This document shows positions 1 to 7,521 of a stretch of 21,151 nt of DNA, piece by piece. How positions within the stretch are numbered: the stretch's first letter is position 1; every line of letters begins with the position of its first letter. The translations under genes were made by a program, and so were the position numbers. Origin of the DNA: a virus. The stretch covers positions 5,831 through 26,981 of IMG/VR virus record IMGVR_UViG_3300039106_000288. One strand, given 5' to 3'. A model generated the notes under the pieces. That model was not told the DNA's origin. It searched no databases and saw only the letters and a list, made by a program, of their open reading frames with translations.

Positions 1-569
1 TCCCAGCCCATTTAGTGGCTCACCGCAGTATCATCTCGGTACTATCAATCGGGTATCTACCATTTAGCTCATCCTACAACTCGATGGGTGCTGGTATGGG
101 TACAGTGAATGCTAACTCCATGTCTGACCTCATGTCAGCTGGTCAGCGTATGGGTGATGCAGTATCTAATATCCCTCCTATATCCAATGCATCAGTAGAA
201 CTGATCGGATACAACACGGTACTGATCCGAGATCAACTCCGTGTGACGAACTCATATCAGTTAAGATGTGTGGTAGCTAATGATGAACATATGAGCAATA
301 TGCAACCTCGTACATACCTAGCATTTGGAAAGCTGTGTGAACTGGCTATCAAATCTTACATCTACAACAACATGATCATAGCCATGGATCAGGCGTATCT
401 ATCAGGTGGTCAAGAACTCGGTCAGTTTAAAGCCATCGTTGAGTCATACTCAGATGCTGAAGAGCAATATGGTACGTATCTAAATGAAGTCTGGAGACCG
501 ATATCGTTCATGTCTAGTACGATAGACTACACGAGATTCCTGAAGCTACAAGTATCACCCGGTCTGTAG
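1..569 (+). CDS. C-terminal part of a probable virion protein (5' end outside the window)
   Basis: The frame is open to the left edge, so this is the end of a longer gene. A GTG at 15 exists but has no ribosome site and need not be the start. About 188 residues are visible. They include a Gly/Met/Ser/Asn-rich stretch (SSSYNSMGAGMGTVNANSMS) followed by a mixed alpha/beta region and a C-terminus reading YLNEVWRPISFMSS. There are no catalytic motifs, signal peptide or membrane segment. The low-complexity segment and the neighbourhood suggest a structural protein, but this is inference and I do not recognise the family. The stop is followed by about 90 bases of non-coding sequence and then a strong bidirectional terminator. 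Confidence 0.55.
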   Translation, partial: PAHLVAHRSIISVLSIGYLPFSSSYNSMGAGMGTVNANSMSDLMSAGQRMGDAVSNIPPISNASVELIGYNTVLIRDQLRVTNSYQLRCVVANDEHMSNMQPRTYLAFGKLCELAIKSYIYNNMIIAMDQAYLSGGQELGQFKAIVESYSDAEEQYGTYLNEVWRPISFMSSTIDYTRFLKLQVSPGL

Positions 570-659
570 ATATTATATATACTATAGGAAACCAAAGATT
601 CCTACTACCGCATACGACGACTCCTAACTGAATATGCATGTTGTGAAAAAACGAAGATC

Positions 660-697
660 AGACCCACCTGACCTCCGGAGGTCAGGTGGGTCTTTTT
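660..697. terminator. Bidirectional intrinsic terminator between convergent genes
   Basis: Positions 660-693 form a perfect 17-bp palindrome, followed on plus by TTTTT (693-697). On minus the hairpin is followed after about 10 bases by a T6 run (plus-strand A run at 645-651). It ends the plus gene on the left and the minus gene that stops at 701. Confidence 0.9.
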
Positions 698-700
698 ACG

Positions 701-1135
701 CTAGCCTTCCCATACCCCATCAGACGCCAGTGCTCGGTCATCCATCATGACATCAACATGTCCACGATACCATGTCCAGCAGATCTGGTTGACGATGCTG
801 TCAGCCCACTCTAAGATATAGTGTTCATACTCATCATGGTCTCGATGGATACGGTTAATGTTAATAGCCATATGCAGCACTGGATCATTCATCAATGCGA
901 TCGTGATGCTACCTGGACGACGTATCCACTGTAGCAACTGCTGACGCATCCATGCATGCATACGGGCACGCTGTCCCCATTTCAACAGACGGGGCGATAT
1001 GATCTTGATGTTGCACATAGTGATGTTACGTACCAGAAACTCCGGTAGTCCTTTAAACACATCATCTTGTAAACACATATCACGTATGTCACCTGCATGT
1101 ACTACTGCATCAAAATCTAAACCTATAGTTCTCAT
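701..1135 (-). CDS. HAD-superfamily phosphatase-like protein
   Basis: The protein has 144 residues. An N-terminal strand ends in GLDFDAVVH, which matches HAD motif I with nucleophile D7 and D9. The C-terminus carries VMMDDRALASDGVW, which matches the motif IV form 'DDRAxxFxGxW' of small phage HAD phosphatases (D132, D133). S47 in KIISPR is a candidate for the motif II Ser/Thr. These motifs support phosphomonoester hydrolysis; the substrate is unknown. The start is the ATG at 1135, because AGGAG lies just upstream. A longer GTG start at 1165 would overlap the polymerase end and has no ribosome site. It follows the polymerase gene by 13 bases and is probably co-transcribed with it. The stop abuts the terminator. 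A nucleotide or DNA-end role is possible from the neighbour, but unproven. Confidence 0.6.
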   Translation of the reverse strand: MRTIGLDFDAVVHAGDIRDMCLQDDVFKGLPEFLVRNITMCNIKIISPRLLKWGQRARMHAWMRQQLLQWIRRPGSITIALMNDPVLHMAININRIHRDHDEYEHYILEWADSIVNQICWTWYRGHVDVMMDDRALASDGVWEG

Positions 1136-1148
1136 TTCATCTCCTATA

Positions 1149-3254
1149 TCAATATCCAAGTTCACTCAACATGCGTCCTGTTTTAGGGAAATACCCTAAC
1201 GTCTCTAGGAACATCCGGTGACCTCCTGTTAGATCTAATACGATCCGTTTTACATCTAAAGCCAGCAATATCTCAGCTGGTATCCCATATGCTTTTACAA
1301 ACATAGTAGGTACGTACATAGTACCTAGATCTCTTTTGTTACGTGACGCTAACCACTCTGCGAGTCGTTCACGTAGACCCACATCGTCGATTGCATCCAA
1401 CCATCGTTTCAACTGCGTGATGTTAGTCACGACCGTCGGGATTTTGATCACACCATACGGCGGAGGTGAGATCGCGCCGTATTTAGGCATGAAGATCCGA
1501 TTCCATAGTGTATAGTGTATATACGGGGACTCTTCACTGGATTTGCTATATGACTCAGCAGATTTGATCTTAGTCTGTTTATAGTACGTTACATCGCCAC
1601 TACGTAGTGATGCAATGATCTCCCGTTCTAGATCTGCTACCCATGTCAGCTCTCCTAGCAGCGATACCGGTTCACCAGCTTGGATAGTATCTAAGATGGA
1701 CTGCATCCGTGCATGTAGATCTGTTACCATGTGTTTAGGGATAGCACTGGATTTCAGATTGACACCTTTGACTTCCAGTTCATTTTCAGCATACACGTTA
1801 CCTTCTTTAACGGCTGTGCATGTATAGTAGTGTTTAGCTACTGATGACTGTGCGAAGACTGGGAAGGAAAACTCCGGTTTCATGGCAATACGGAACAGCT
1901 TAGATCGTGCTACTCCGAGGTTAGCTGAAAAGATAGCCAGTTCATGTGCGATACACTGAGTAGCAATATACATCATACTTGACGCTAGTGCCACGGCTTC
2001 ATCTGTGAAAGATGGACGACCCATATACCACTGTACCCATTCATCTACTGAAAACATAGTGGAGTCAGTATCGGACAGTACGACTACACGGCGCATCATG
2101 TCAGGTATATAAGCTGTACTGGCTGGCAACACATGAGTGAGGAACATCACTCGAATGAAGTCACGGTACGATGCTAGCGTTGACTCGATGTTTTGAATCG
2201 TGCCTGCTAGCAACTGTACATCTGCAAGTGGCATCGTATCGTAGACTTTACCTCGACCAGCCGTAACCGATCGACAGATCTGATGTGCGACGTTTACGAT
2301 CTGCTCATCTGCTTTGTGTATGTATCCGATGGGATCCTCCATATCTGCAGTCACTGCAGCTGATAGTGCTGCTAGCATGGTGCGAACTACATCGGGGTTA
2401 TATATACGGATGTGATAGAAATCCCCAATGTATACTACAGCTGCACGTTCTAATGGTGTCAGTGCGTCAATGTACTCCTGGATCGGTATCCATTCTACTA
2501 ACCCTCTCCAGTACTCCCATGTAGAGTATCTGATACAGGCAGCTACATCTTCCACACTAGGATATACCAGACCGTATCGTTGCATCACGGTCTCCATCTC
2601 TACATGATCGAACTGAGATGTGATGAAGATGATGTTATTCAACGTTACAGCACTGCTATAGTAGTGTCGGTTGCCAGCTAGGATTTTCTCATTTGATGCA
2701 TTTGAGATACTGGACTCGCACCGTACGATTGATGTCAACGTATTATGTGCAGTGGGGTTGTTCAGTACGTTGCCTTGTGCACCGAATGCCCCTGAACAGG
2801 AGTTGTTGAACCGTTTAGCGTTGTCCTGCTCGTTGTCTTTGATGATGTATCGATCCATGTCTTTAGCTACTTTAGCTTTGAAGGCTTCCTTTTTAGCTAT
2901 AGATCGCAATGCGACGTTGTCCTCTAAGAACTCTACGATCAGTGATGGCTGAACATGTTCTGGGAGATACGATGTAAATGTAGGGGCTAAGACCTCTTCA
3001 TTTTTGACGACATTGGATATGTATTCAGATAGACGACATTCAGTCTGGAACCGGTCACCGTTGCCACCACGTTCGAAGTACAGCACGGGTGGATCATATA
3101 TCTGAGATCGAACCATGGACAGAGCCCAGTCTCGACATTCTTGCACTGACGTACCAGTCATTTTGTGTAGATAATACCCAGTCTGGTGGACGTAGGCTTT
3201 AATGGGATCTATATCCCGTTGGTACTGGTCAGCGTCTAAAAGAAAGTGACTCAT
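1149..3254 (-). CDS. phiKZ-like family B DNA polymerase, palm/thumb part
   Basis: The protein has 701 residues. RRVVVLSDTDSTMFS (SDTDS at about 394-398) is the family B motif C with both metal-binding aspartates. The NNSCSGAFG region (about 150-158) fits motif B, where most members have KxxxNSxYG. AKHYY (473-477) followed by KGVNLKSSAIP (496-506) matches the KKRYAG and KGxxxxRRDxP elements at the palm-thumb junction. It should extend primers during phage genome replication. I see no 3'-5' exonuclease motifs and no clear motif A (DxxSLYPS), so the protein may work with a second subunit encoded elsewhere, as in split jumbo-phage polymerases. The start is the ATG at 3254, preceded by AGGAGA with 7-base spacing. 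The upstream ATG at 3296 lies inside a terminator hairpin. Confidence 0.82.
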   Translation of the reverse strand: MSHFLLDADQYQRDIDPIKAYVHQTGYYLHKMTGTSVQECRDWALSMVRSQIYDPPVLYFERGGNGDRFQTECRLSEYISNVVKNEEVLAPTFTSYLPEHVQPSLIVEFLEDNVALRSIAKKEAFKAKVAKDMDRYIIKDNEQDNAKRFNNSCSGAFGAQGNVLNNPTAHNTLTSIVRCESSISNASNEKILAGNRHYYSSAVTLNNIIFITSQFDHVEMETVMQRYGLVYPSVEDVAACIRYSTWEYWRGLVEWIPIQEYIDALTPLERAAVVYIGDFYHIRIYNPDVVRTMLAALSAAVTADMEDPIGYIHKADEQIVNVAHQICRSVTAGRGKVYDTMPLADVQLLAGTIQNIESTLASYRDFIRVMFLTHVLPASTAYIPDMMRRVVVLSDTDSTMFSVDEWVQWYMGRPSFTDEAVALASSMMYIATQCIAHELAIFSANLGVARSKLFRIAMKPEFSFPVFAQSSVAKHYYTCTAVKEGNVYAENELEVKGVNLKSSAIPKHMVTDLHARMQSILDTIQAGEPVSLLGELTWVADLEREIIASLRSGDVTYYKQTKIKSAESYSKSSEESPYIHYTLWNRIFMPKYGAISPPPYGVIKIPTVVTNITQLKRWLDAIDDVGLRERLAEWLASRNKRDLGTMYVPTMFVKAYGIPAEILLALDVKRIVLDLTGGHRMFLETLGYFPKTGRMLSELGY

Positions 3255-3277
3255 GTACGGATCTCCTGGTATTGGTG

Positions 3278-3312
3278 AAAAAGACGACTCCAGCATATAG
3301 CCGGAGTCGTTT
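3278..3312 (-). terminator. Minus-strand intrinsic terminator just upstream of the polymerase gene
   Basis: ACGACTCC (3284-3291) pairs with GGAGTCGT (3303-3310), with an 11-base loop. Read on minus, the stem is followed by CTTTTTC. It lies only about 25 bases before the polymerase start and would reduce read-through from the genes at 3371-6865. Confidence 0.75.
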
Positions 3313-3370
3313 AGAGGGAAGGAAGTACAACATGAGCATCAACTGCAGATGCTACTATACTATATACATG

Positions 3371-3766
3371 TCACAACTGTTTGATTTGGAAGTTCATGTA
3401 CCCCAAAGCATTGATGGCATTCTTAACTTTTGTAATATCAGAGATATCTGCTCTAGTAAAGATGACCTGGAAGTCAATATGATCTACGATCTCTACCGTC
3501 GATTCCTGGATCCATATGTCTGCTAAGATGATTTTCTCACCTGACTCAGACTGGAATCGGTAATACACAGAAAGCTCGGGTGTATCTGGGGTACCCGGTG
3601 GCAACAGTGGATAGATACTTCGATATTTCAGATCGATCATCTCATATCCAGATGCTGTAGCATAGTCCAACATCCCCATGAGTCTGGCATTTTTAACACT
3701 CGTGCCTAGTATGGCAGGTGCTGTCGTTTGGAAAGTATATACCTTCCCTATCTTTAAATCTAACAC
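3371..3766 (-). CDS. Small beta-rich protein, probably the jumbo-phage SH3 beta-barrel-fold family
   Basis: The protein has 131 residues and starts at GTG 3766, with GGAGA five bases upstream. The N-terminus reads LKIGKVYTFQTTAPAILG, then NARLMGMLDYATA, YRSIYPLLPPGTPDTPE, YYRF and ILADIWI. I recall this pattern from small phage proteins annotated as SH3 beta-barrel fold-containing in phiKZ-like phages. That is recall of a pattern and was not searched. There is no signal peptide or membrane segment, so it is probably cytosolic. It lies 10 bases after the previous minus gene (3777) and is followed by the terminator at 3278-3312. Its function is unknown; a binding or scaffold role is only inferred. 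Confidence 0.55.
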   Translation of the reverse strand: MLDLKIGKVYTFQTTAPAILGTSVKNARLMGMLDYATASGYEMIDLKYRSIYPLLPPGTPDTPELSVYYRFQSESGEKIILADIWIQESTVEIVDHIDFQVIFTRADISDITKVKNAINALGYMNFQIKQL

Positions 3767-3776
3767 AGCGATCTCC

Positions 3777-4160
3777 TTAGTAGTATCGATCTATGGTAGC
3801 TACGCAGATGTACTCCCACGTAGCGCTCTCTAATATGTACTCAGCTCGCTGAGCATACGGGTTAATAGCATCATTTAGTATCGTGACTAGCGCTAACCCT
3901 AGTGTCATAACTGCATCCCTGAATGCTCTTTGATGATGCATGATGGAATGTATATCTGCATATCGGTTAAACTCCACTACATGTACCAATCTCTTTAAAG
4001 AGGTCAGTGTATCTGAATCTGTCACCATCATGATTTGACTCATGGTCTCCTGGTATACTCTTATACACTGATCTGGTGTCAGTCTAAACGGCGCTCGTCC
4101 CATCGTGTCCCTGAATGCCCGTACTGGCAACACGACGTCTACTATGTATCGGCCACTCAT
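3777..4160 (-). CDS. Unknown protein in a tandem set of small minus-strand genes
   Basis: The protein has 127 residues and is not recognised. Its ATG overlaps the stop of the upstream gene (ATGA at 4157-4160), so translation is probably coupled. The N-terminus, GRYIVDVVLPVRAFRD, resembles the IVDL start of the three neighbouring genes at 4157, 4459 and 5510. It then runs as mostly helical sequence with several His and Arg residues (FNRYADIHSIMHHQRAFRD) and ends in ATWEYICVATIDRYY. That ending is loosely like the WxxSTxVxxR tail of the neighbours. It is probably a distant member of the same locally duplicated family. No catalytic motif, signal or membrane segment is visible. Confidence 0.65.
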   Translation of the reverse strand: MSGRYIVDVVLPVRAFRDTMGRAPFRLTPDQCIRVYQETMSQIMMVTDSDTLTSLKRLVHVVEFNRYADIHSIMHHQRAFRDAVMTLGLALVTILNDAINPYAQRAEYILESATWEYICVATIDRYY

Positions 4161-4471
4161 TCGATCAGTCCCGCTCTAACGATGTACACGGTAGAGCCTG
4201 ATACCCATTCCACTAGCCGATACATCACTGAGTCGAAGTGTTGCTGCATGAGCGACATGATGTGCGTATCAATGTCATCCACTAGAGTCTCCAGTACTGC
4301 TGATATATCTGCTAGGTCCAGTCGATCTGAGTACCGATACTCCATCCTACGTGTTCGATATAGACCATTGAACACATACTCAACCATCTCTTCCAATGTG
4401 ATATTGAAAGTGTTAGCATGTTGGATATATCGTACTAATATACAGTCTAGGTCTACGATTAACCCTCCCAT
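4157..4471 (-). CDS. Small unknown protein, member of a local paralog family
   Basis: The protein has 104 residues. The start is the ATG at 4471, preceded by GGGAG with 5-base spacing; an in-frame ATG at 4510 has no ribosome site and overlaps the upstream gene more deeply. The N-terminus MGGLIVDLDCILVRY and the C-terminal VEWVSGSTVYIVR match the layout of the genes at 4459 (IVDLREIIREY ... VRWLDSTTVIIR) and 5510 (IVDLGPLIRDL ... DSWVDSTSVVLR). The middle is helical and acidic (DLADISAVLETLVDDIDTHI). It overlaps both neighbours by a few bases, as expected for coupled translation. The function is unknown. Confidence 0.7.
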   Translation of the reverse strand: MGGLIVDLDCILVRYIQHANTFNITLEEMVEYVFNGLYRTRRMEYRYSDRLDLADISAVLETLVDDIDTHIMSLMQQHFDSVMYRLVEWVSGSTVYIVRAGLIE

Positions 4472-4803
4472 GGTGTCTCCCTGATGATTACGGTAGTGGA
4501 ATCTAACCATCTAACTGTATCAAAGTCTACATGGTCATATCCCGGTATCATACACTCCATATATAGATCTAGATTAGATGCGAGTGTATCAAAGAACAGA
4601 TCTAGTAGATCGATGTCGAATCGATCTAGATCCTCATTGACGCGATTCTCCAGTTCAAACCAGATAATCTCTTTATAGCAGATCGTTGGTTTGAGTAGAG
4701 ATGATACAATGTCATGCAGTGGGTAGTATCGATAGATTTCATGCATAGACTCAAACATGGAGTACTCTCGAATGATCTCTCTTAAATCTACTATATATAT
4801 CAA
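4459..4803 (-). CDS. Small unknown acidic protein, member of the same paralog family
   Basis: The protein has 114 residues. The start appears to be TTG at 4803, overlapping the stop of the upstream gene (TTGA), with GGAGG just upstream. It reads IVDLREIIREYSMFESMHEI, then a helical core rich in Asp, Glu, Phe and Leu (EDLDRFDIDLLDLFFDTL), and ends VRWLDSTTVIIRETPWEG. Both ends align by eye with the gene at 5510-5833, including the spacing of the PL-x-x-I segment (YYPLHDIVSSLL against RIPLKRIISIVL). The strong net negative charge is notable. It is a cytosolic protein with no known domain that I can name. The TTG start is less certain than the frame. Confidence 0.68.
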   Translation of the reverse strand: MIYIVDLREIIREYSMFESMHEIYRYYPLHDIVSSLLKPTICYKEIIWFELENRVNEDLDRFDIDLLDLFFDTLASNLDLYMECMIPGYDHVDFDTVRWLDSTTVIIRETPWEG

Positions 4804-5468
4804 AATCCCTCCTCTAGGGCTAGGTGTTCTAAATGTTGCAACTCATGATACCGATAGATCCGATAATCAATCACTTTCTCAATCACTAACACGGATCCTT
4901 TCAGTCTCGTGAAATAGATATGCCATGTATCGGATCCTACAAATGAGAAGATCTGATCTAGCAGTGGTTCGAATACATCTTCATATATGCCAGCATCGAT
5001 CAGGTGCCAATACTCCGGTCTGACATATGATTCCTGTCGTTTAGATGGTAGTGTCCGAGCATAAGGTGCAATGGCATTCAAATAGTCATTGATGAGTACC
5101 AATACCATCTCCATTGCTGTGACTGGGATATCTGGCTCTAACCGGATGTATCGTTTACGGACTGCCAGTTGTGCTGCTGTGATGACGGTAGCTCCGTGTG
5201 CATCTACGATGTCTTCATTTACGCATAGCACGTCATCTAAACGATGGATCCGTCCAGCTTCCGTGTGGTATTTAGATCTGAGGTAGTACTCACGATCTGA
5301 CCACATGAATGGCGTCATCGTTTTACTCATATACAAACCGGCAGGTGGAGCTACCAGTGCATTTAAATGCAGCTCCGATGTGACGCTCATTGCGTGTTCT
5401 AGTAAATCGATAATCATGATACTAGTAGTTTGGTCTAACAGTTTGTTAGGATCTATCATTTTAGCCAT
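4800..5468 (-). CDS. Unknown protein ending in the local family module
   Basis: The protein has 222 residues. The start is the ATG at 5468, preceded by AAGGAGG with 5-base spacing; an upstream ATG at 5489 lies before that ribosome site. The first 120 residues are alpha/beta (MIIDLLEHAMSVTSELHLNALVAPPAGLY, then RLDDVLCVNEDIVDAHGATVI). The last 100 residues contain a helix pair (ETxxDYLNAIAPYAR-like, here INDYLNAIAPYARTL) and GIYEDVFEPLLDQIFSFVGSD followed by GSVLVIEKV. This resembles the C-terminal part of the smaller neighbours, so it may be a fusion of an extra N-terminal domain to that module. INPYAQRAEYI in the 3777 gene resembles IAPYARTLPSK here. I do not recognise it. Confidence 0.68.
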   Translation of the reverse strand: MAKMIDPNKLLDQTTSIMIIDLLEHAMSVTSELHLNALVAPPAGLYMSKTMTPFMWSDREYYLRSKYHTEAGRIHRLDDVLCVNEDIVDAHGATVITAAQLAVRKRYIRLEPDIPVTAMEMVLVLINDYLNAIAPYARTLPSKRQESYVRPEYWHLIDAGIYEDVFEPLLDQIFSFVGSDTWHIYFTRLKGSVLVIEKVIDYRIYRYHELQHLEHLALEEGF

Positions 5469-5509
5469 TGTATCCTCCTTAAGGTGCATATGATGGTCAC
5501 TAGTATTGA

Positions 5510-5833
5510 TTATTCCACACGTAGCACTACGGACGTGCTATCGACCCAGGAATCGATCTCCATTGCATACACATCCATACCGATCCGATATACGTACTCA
5601 TGGATCTGTTGTGACAGTGCTAGATAGAATATCTCGATACGCATCAGATCCTGAGCATGAGTATGATCACCAGCGTCACGGATTATACATGCGCCGTACT
5701 CTGACTCATGGACTGATAGCACGATGGAGATGATACGTTTCAAAGGTATCCTAGCATAGATATCCCACATATGTTCATATTTAGCCAGGTCTCGTATCAG
5801 AGGACCTAGGTCTACTATGATGCCTGTATACAT
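5510..5833 (-). CDS. Small unknown protein, first gene of the local paralog family
   Basis: The protein has 107 residues. The start is the ATG at 5833, preceded by GAGG. An in-frame ATG at 5869 lies inside the hairpin 5853-5886, so I reject it. The protein begins MYTGIIVDLGPLIRDLAKYE, then HMWDIYARIPLKRIISIVL, and ends DSWVDSTSVVLRVE. These segments match the gene at 4459-4803 in order and spacing. No catalytic or membrane motifs are seen. It is separated from the tubulin gene upstream by the 14-bp hairpin, which may mark a processing point or a weak transcription end. Confidence 0.68.
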   Translation of the reverse strand: MYTGIIVDLGPLIRDLAKYEHMWDIYARIPLKRIISIVLSVHESEYGACIIRDAGDHTHAQDLMRIEIFYLALSQQIHEYVYRIGMDVYAMEIDSWVDSTSVVLRVE

Positions 5834-5852
5834 TGATACCTCGATGTCATAG

Positions 5853-5886
5853 TACCACCTGTAGACCATACAGTCTACAGGTGGTA
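5853..5886. other. 14-bp perfect hairpin between the tubulin gene and the paralog cluster
   Basis: 5853-5866 pairs perfectly with 5873-5886, with a 6-base loop. Neither strand has a T run after the stem, so it is not a classical intrinsic terminator. It sits just downstream of the tubulin stop (5894) on minus and may be an RNA-processing or stabilising element, or a terminator of a phage polymerase. Confidence 0.6.
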
Positions 5887-5893
5887 TGATGGT

Positions 5894-6865
5894 TTACAGT
5901 ATGACGCCGATGTCAGTACTGACTACATCTGCTGCCACGATTGAACGTTCTACTACTACTTTACGAACTTCACCGAAGTCTTTGAGACGTGAGTCTAAAG
6001 CTTCGACGATAGCATTGAAATTCCCAGTCAACACACAGCCATGGATCGGGGGTTCTACCGATACAGATGGCTTGATGCTATCAGGCATATACCCAACAGC
6101 TTGATACTCCACTGGATGAGTGATGTACGAGTTCGCTACATCATCTACTAACGTCACAGCTGATACCAACGACTGGTTTTTACCTAGATGGATCTCTTTA
6201 GAGAAAAACTCCAACATCGATAGACGCGGTGTGTATGACGTCACTAGATGGTAGTTGATGAAGTTCTTTAGATCTGCGGAGTCTAGCTCCCGGTTGTCAC
6301 CTGAGAACATAGCTGCTAACAAGATGATGGCAGTCTGGACTTCTGAGTCAACTTGTGATCTGCTCACAGATGTAGAGTTTTCACGGTAATGACATACGAC
6401 AGGCATACCTCGACGTTGTGAGATGAGTTCATATGACTTCAATGTCTTAGAGGTGTTCTCGATCTCGATCTTACTAGCAGTACTACCGATGGTGATCACG
6501 ATGACGTTAGCATCACGTGACAACAGCTCAGACACTAAGATCGGAGCGATGGTTGAACCCGTACCACCCGCTGCTGAGTGTACCACGAGATTGATGTCAG
6601 CTGGTTTAAACTGATGCAAGATCTCATGACTGCATTCAGACAACACCTCATAGTTCGATGCACGCTTTTTACCTGAACCATCTACACCGTCTACTAGATA
6701 GACTTGATCCATCGAGATATCGGTGTTGAGGTTGCTACGTGAAGTATCGATGTAGTATGCATTGATCTCTGCGAAGCCTGGTACTTTCTCTTTGTGGTAT
6801 TTAGCGAACGCCGATGAGACGTTAGTAGCAGCTCCACCAGCTGAGTATATATTCATTATAGCCAT
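5894..6865 (-). CDS. phuZ: PhuZ-like phage tubulin
   Basis: The protein has 323 residues, close to the roughly 315 of known PhuZ proteins. The tubulin signature (G-box, T4 loop) is HSAAGGTGST at 96-105. N-terminal AGGAATNV (9-16) occupies the T1 loop position, DGVDGSGKKRASN (59-71) fits T3, and LDSADLKNF (194-202) fits the T7 region that completes the GTPase site of the next subunit. PhuZ filaments centre and rotate the phage nucleus and carry capsids to it. The start at ATG 6865 has AGGAG with 6-base spacing. The tail ends AADVVSTDIGVIL and lacks the dense run of acidic residues expected for the PhuZ acidic knuckle, so longitudinal contacts may differ. The gene follows the lytic transglycosylase by 9 bases. 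Confidence 0.9.
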   Translation of the reverse strand: MAIMNIYSAGGAATNVSSAFAKYHKEKVPGFAEINAYYIDTSRSNLNTDISMDQVYLVDGVDGSGKKRASNYEVLSECSHEILHQFKPADINLVVHSAAGGTGSTIAPILVSELLSRDANVIVITIGSTASKIEIENTSKTLKSYELISQRRGMPVVCHYRENSTSVSRSQVDSEVQTAIILLAAMFSGDNRELDSADLKNFINYHLVTSYTPRLSMLEFFSKEIHLGKNQSLVSAVTLVDDVANSYITHPVEYQAVGYMPDSIKPSVSVEPPIHGCVLTGNFNAIVEALDSRLKDFGEVRKVVVERSIVAADVVSTDIGVIL

Positions 6866-6874
6866 TTGAGGCTC

Positions 6875-7435
6875 CTATAGTTCTACAGTTTTAAGTTCAA
6901 TGAGGGCCTGGCGTATCTTAACTTCATATGCTGGATCACCTCCTCCGTTGTAACATCTGGCAGTCTTATTGATGTTACCGTGTTTTCTAACTAGACACTC
7001 TGAGAGTATCTCTGTGCCTACATCTATGTTGACAGCTAAGATCATGGGATTACGACCATGGAATCTCTTTCGATGTAGTGGAACGACGATCTGCATATTT
7101 CCTTTCTGCGTACCGGAGATAGCTTCTTGTTTAAATGCTGATTCAACCCGTATAACGGAGAGTATCAACTTCTCGGGGACTCGATGACGTATGGAGGCTT
7201 TCGCTACGACATCATCTAATCGACGCGGATCTACGCACTTCTTCGTACAGTGTCGGTCTATGAAGTCCTTGAGAGTACGAGTAGGTCCTTGGACACGCTC
7301 CTTTGCCTTCGGAGTATGACGTTCTTGTTTCACCATGCTCTGCACATGATGAGGTGTTTCAGATTTAGCTTGAACTGACATCGTAGTAATCAGTACAAGC
7401 AAAGCTATTGTTAGTTGGACTATACGTTTAAGCAT
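6875..7435 (-). CDS. Secreted SLT-type lytic transglycosylase
   Basis: The protein has 186 residues. A clear Sec signal peptide spans 1-23: LKR, a hydrophobic core, then VQA before KS. A basic linker follows, then an SLT/lysozyme-fold domain from about residue 70. VPEKLILSVIRVESAF places the catalytic glutamate at E98, GNMQI (112-116) stands for the usual GLMQ, and CYNGGG (161-166) for AYNxG. A cysteine pair (C63, C67) precedes the domain. It should cleave peptidoglycan glycan strands in the periplasm. A signal peptide is unusual for a virion lysin and suggests action from inside the infected cell. The start at ATG 7435 has GGAGG upstream. It is the first gene after promoter copy 7494-7521, and the tubulin gene follows. 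Confidence 0.85.
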   Translation of the reverse strand: MLKRIVQLTIALLVLITTMSVQAKSETPHHVQSMVKQERHTPKAKERVQGPTRTLKDFIDRHCTKKCVDPRRLDDVVAKASIRHRVPEKLILSVIRVESAFKQEAISGTQKGNMQIVVPLHRKRFHGRNPMILAVNIDVGTEILSECLVRKHGNINKTARCYNGGGDPAYEVKIRQALIELKTVEL

Positions 7436-7493
7436 AGCTTACCCTCCTTTAGTTGGATTGGTTTTACATGCATACACGGGATGCGTATACAGG

Positions 7494-7521
7494 TAAAGTA
7501 TATATGACTGTAATGTTCTAC
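7494..7521 (-). promoter_or_regulatory. Phage promoter motif (copy a), driving the lytic transglycosylase and tubulin genes
   Basis: The minus strand reads AGTCATATATACTTTA at 7509-7494, with GTAGA (CTARA box in the other copies) 12 bases upstream. The same pair occurs at five other places with identical spacing. It lies 58 bases before the start codon at 7435. Confidence 0.72.

Noticed and set aside
4035-4484. Plus-strand frame of 149 codons
   Set aside because: It is rich in Ser, Arg and Cys, has no ribosome site, and is the shadow of the coupled minus genes at 3777-4471.
7494-7521. Plus-strand promoters from the TATATATGACT sequence
   Set aside because: All six copies have a minus-strand gene or a minus-strand terminator in the right place, while the plus strand downstream often has no gene. 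The minus orientation explains them better.
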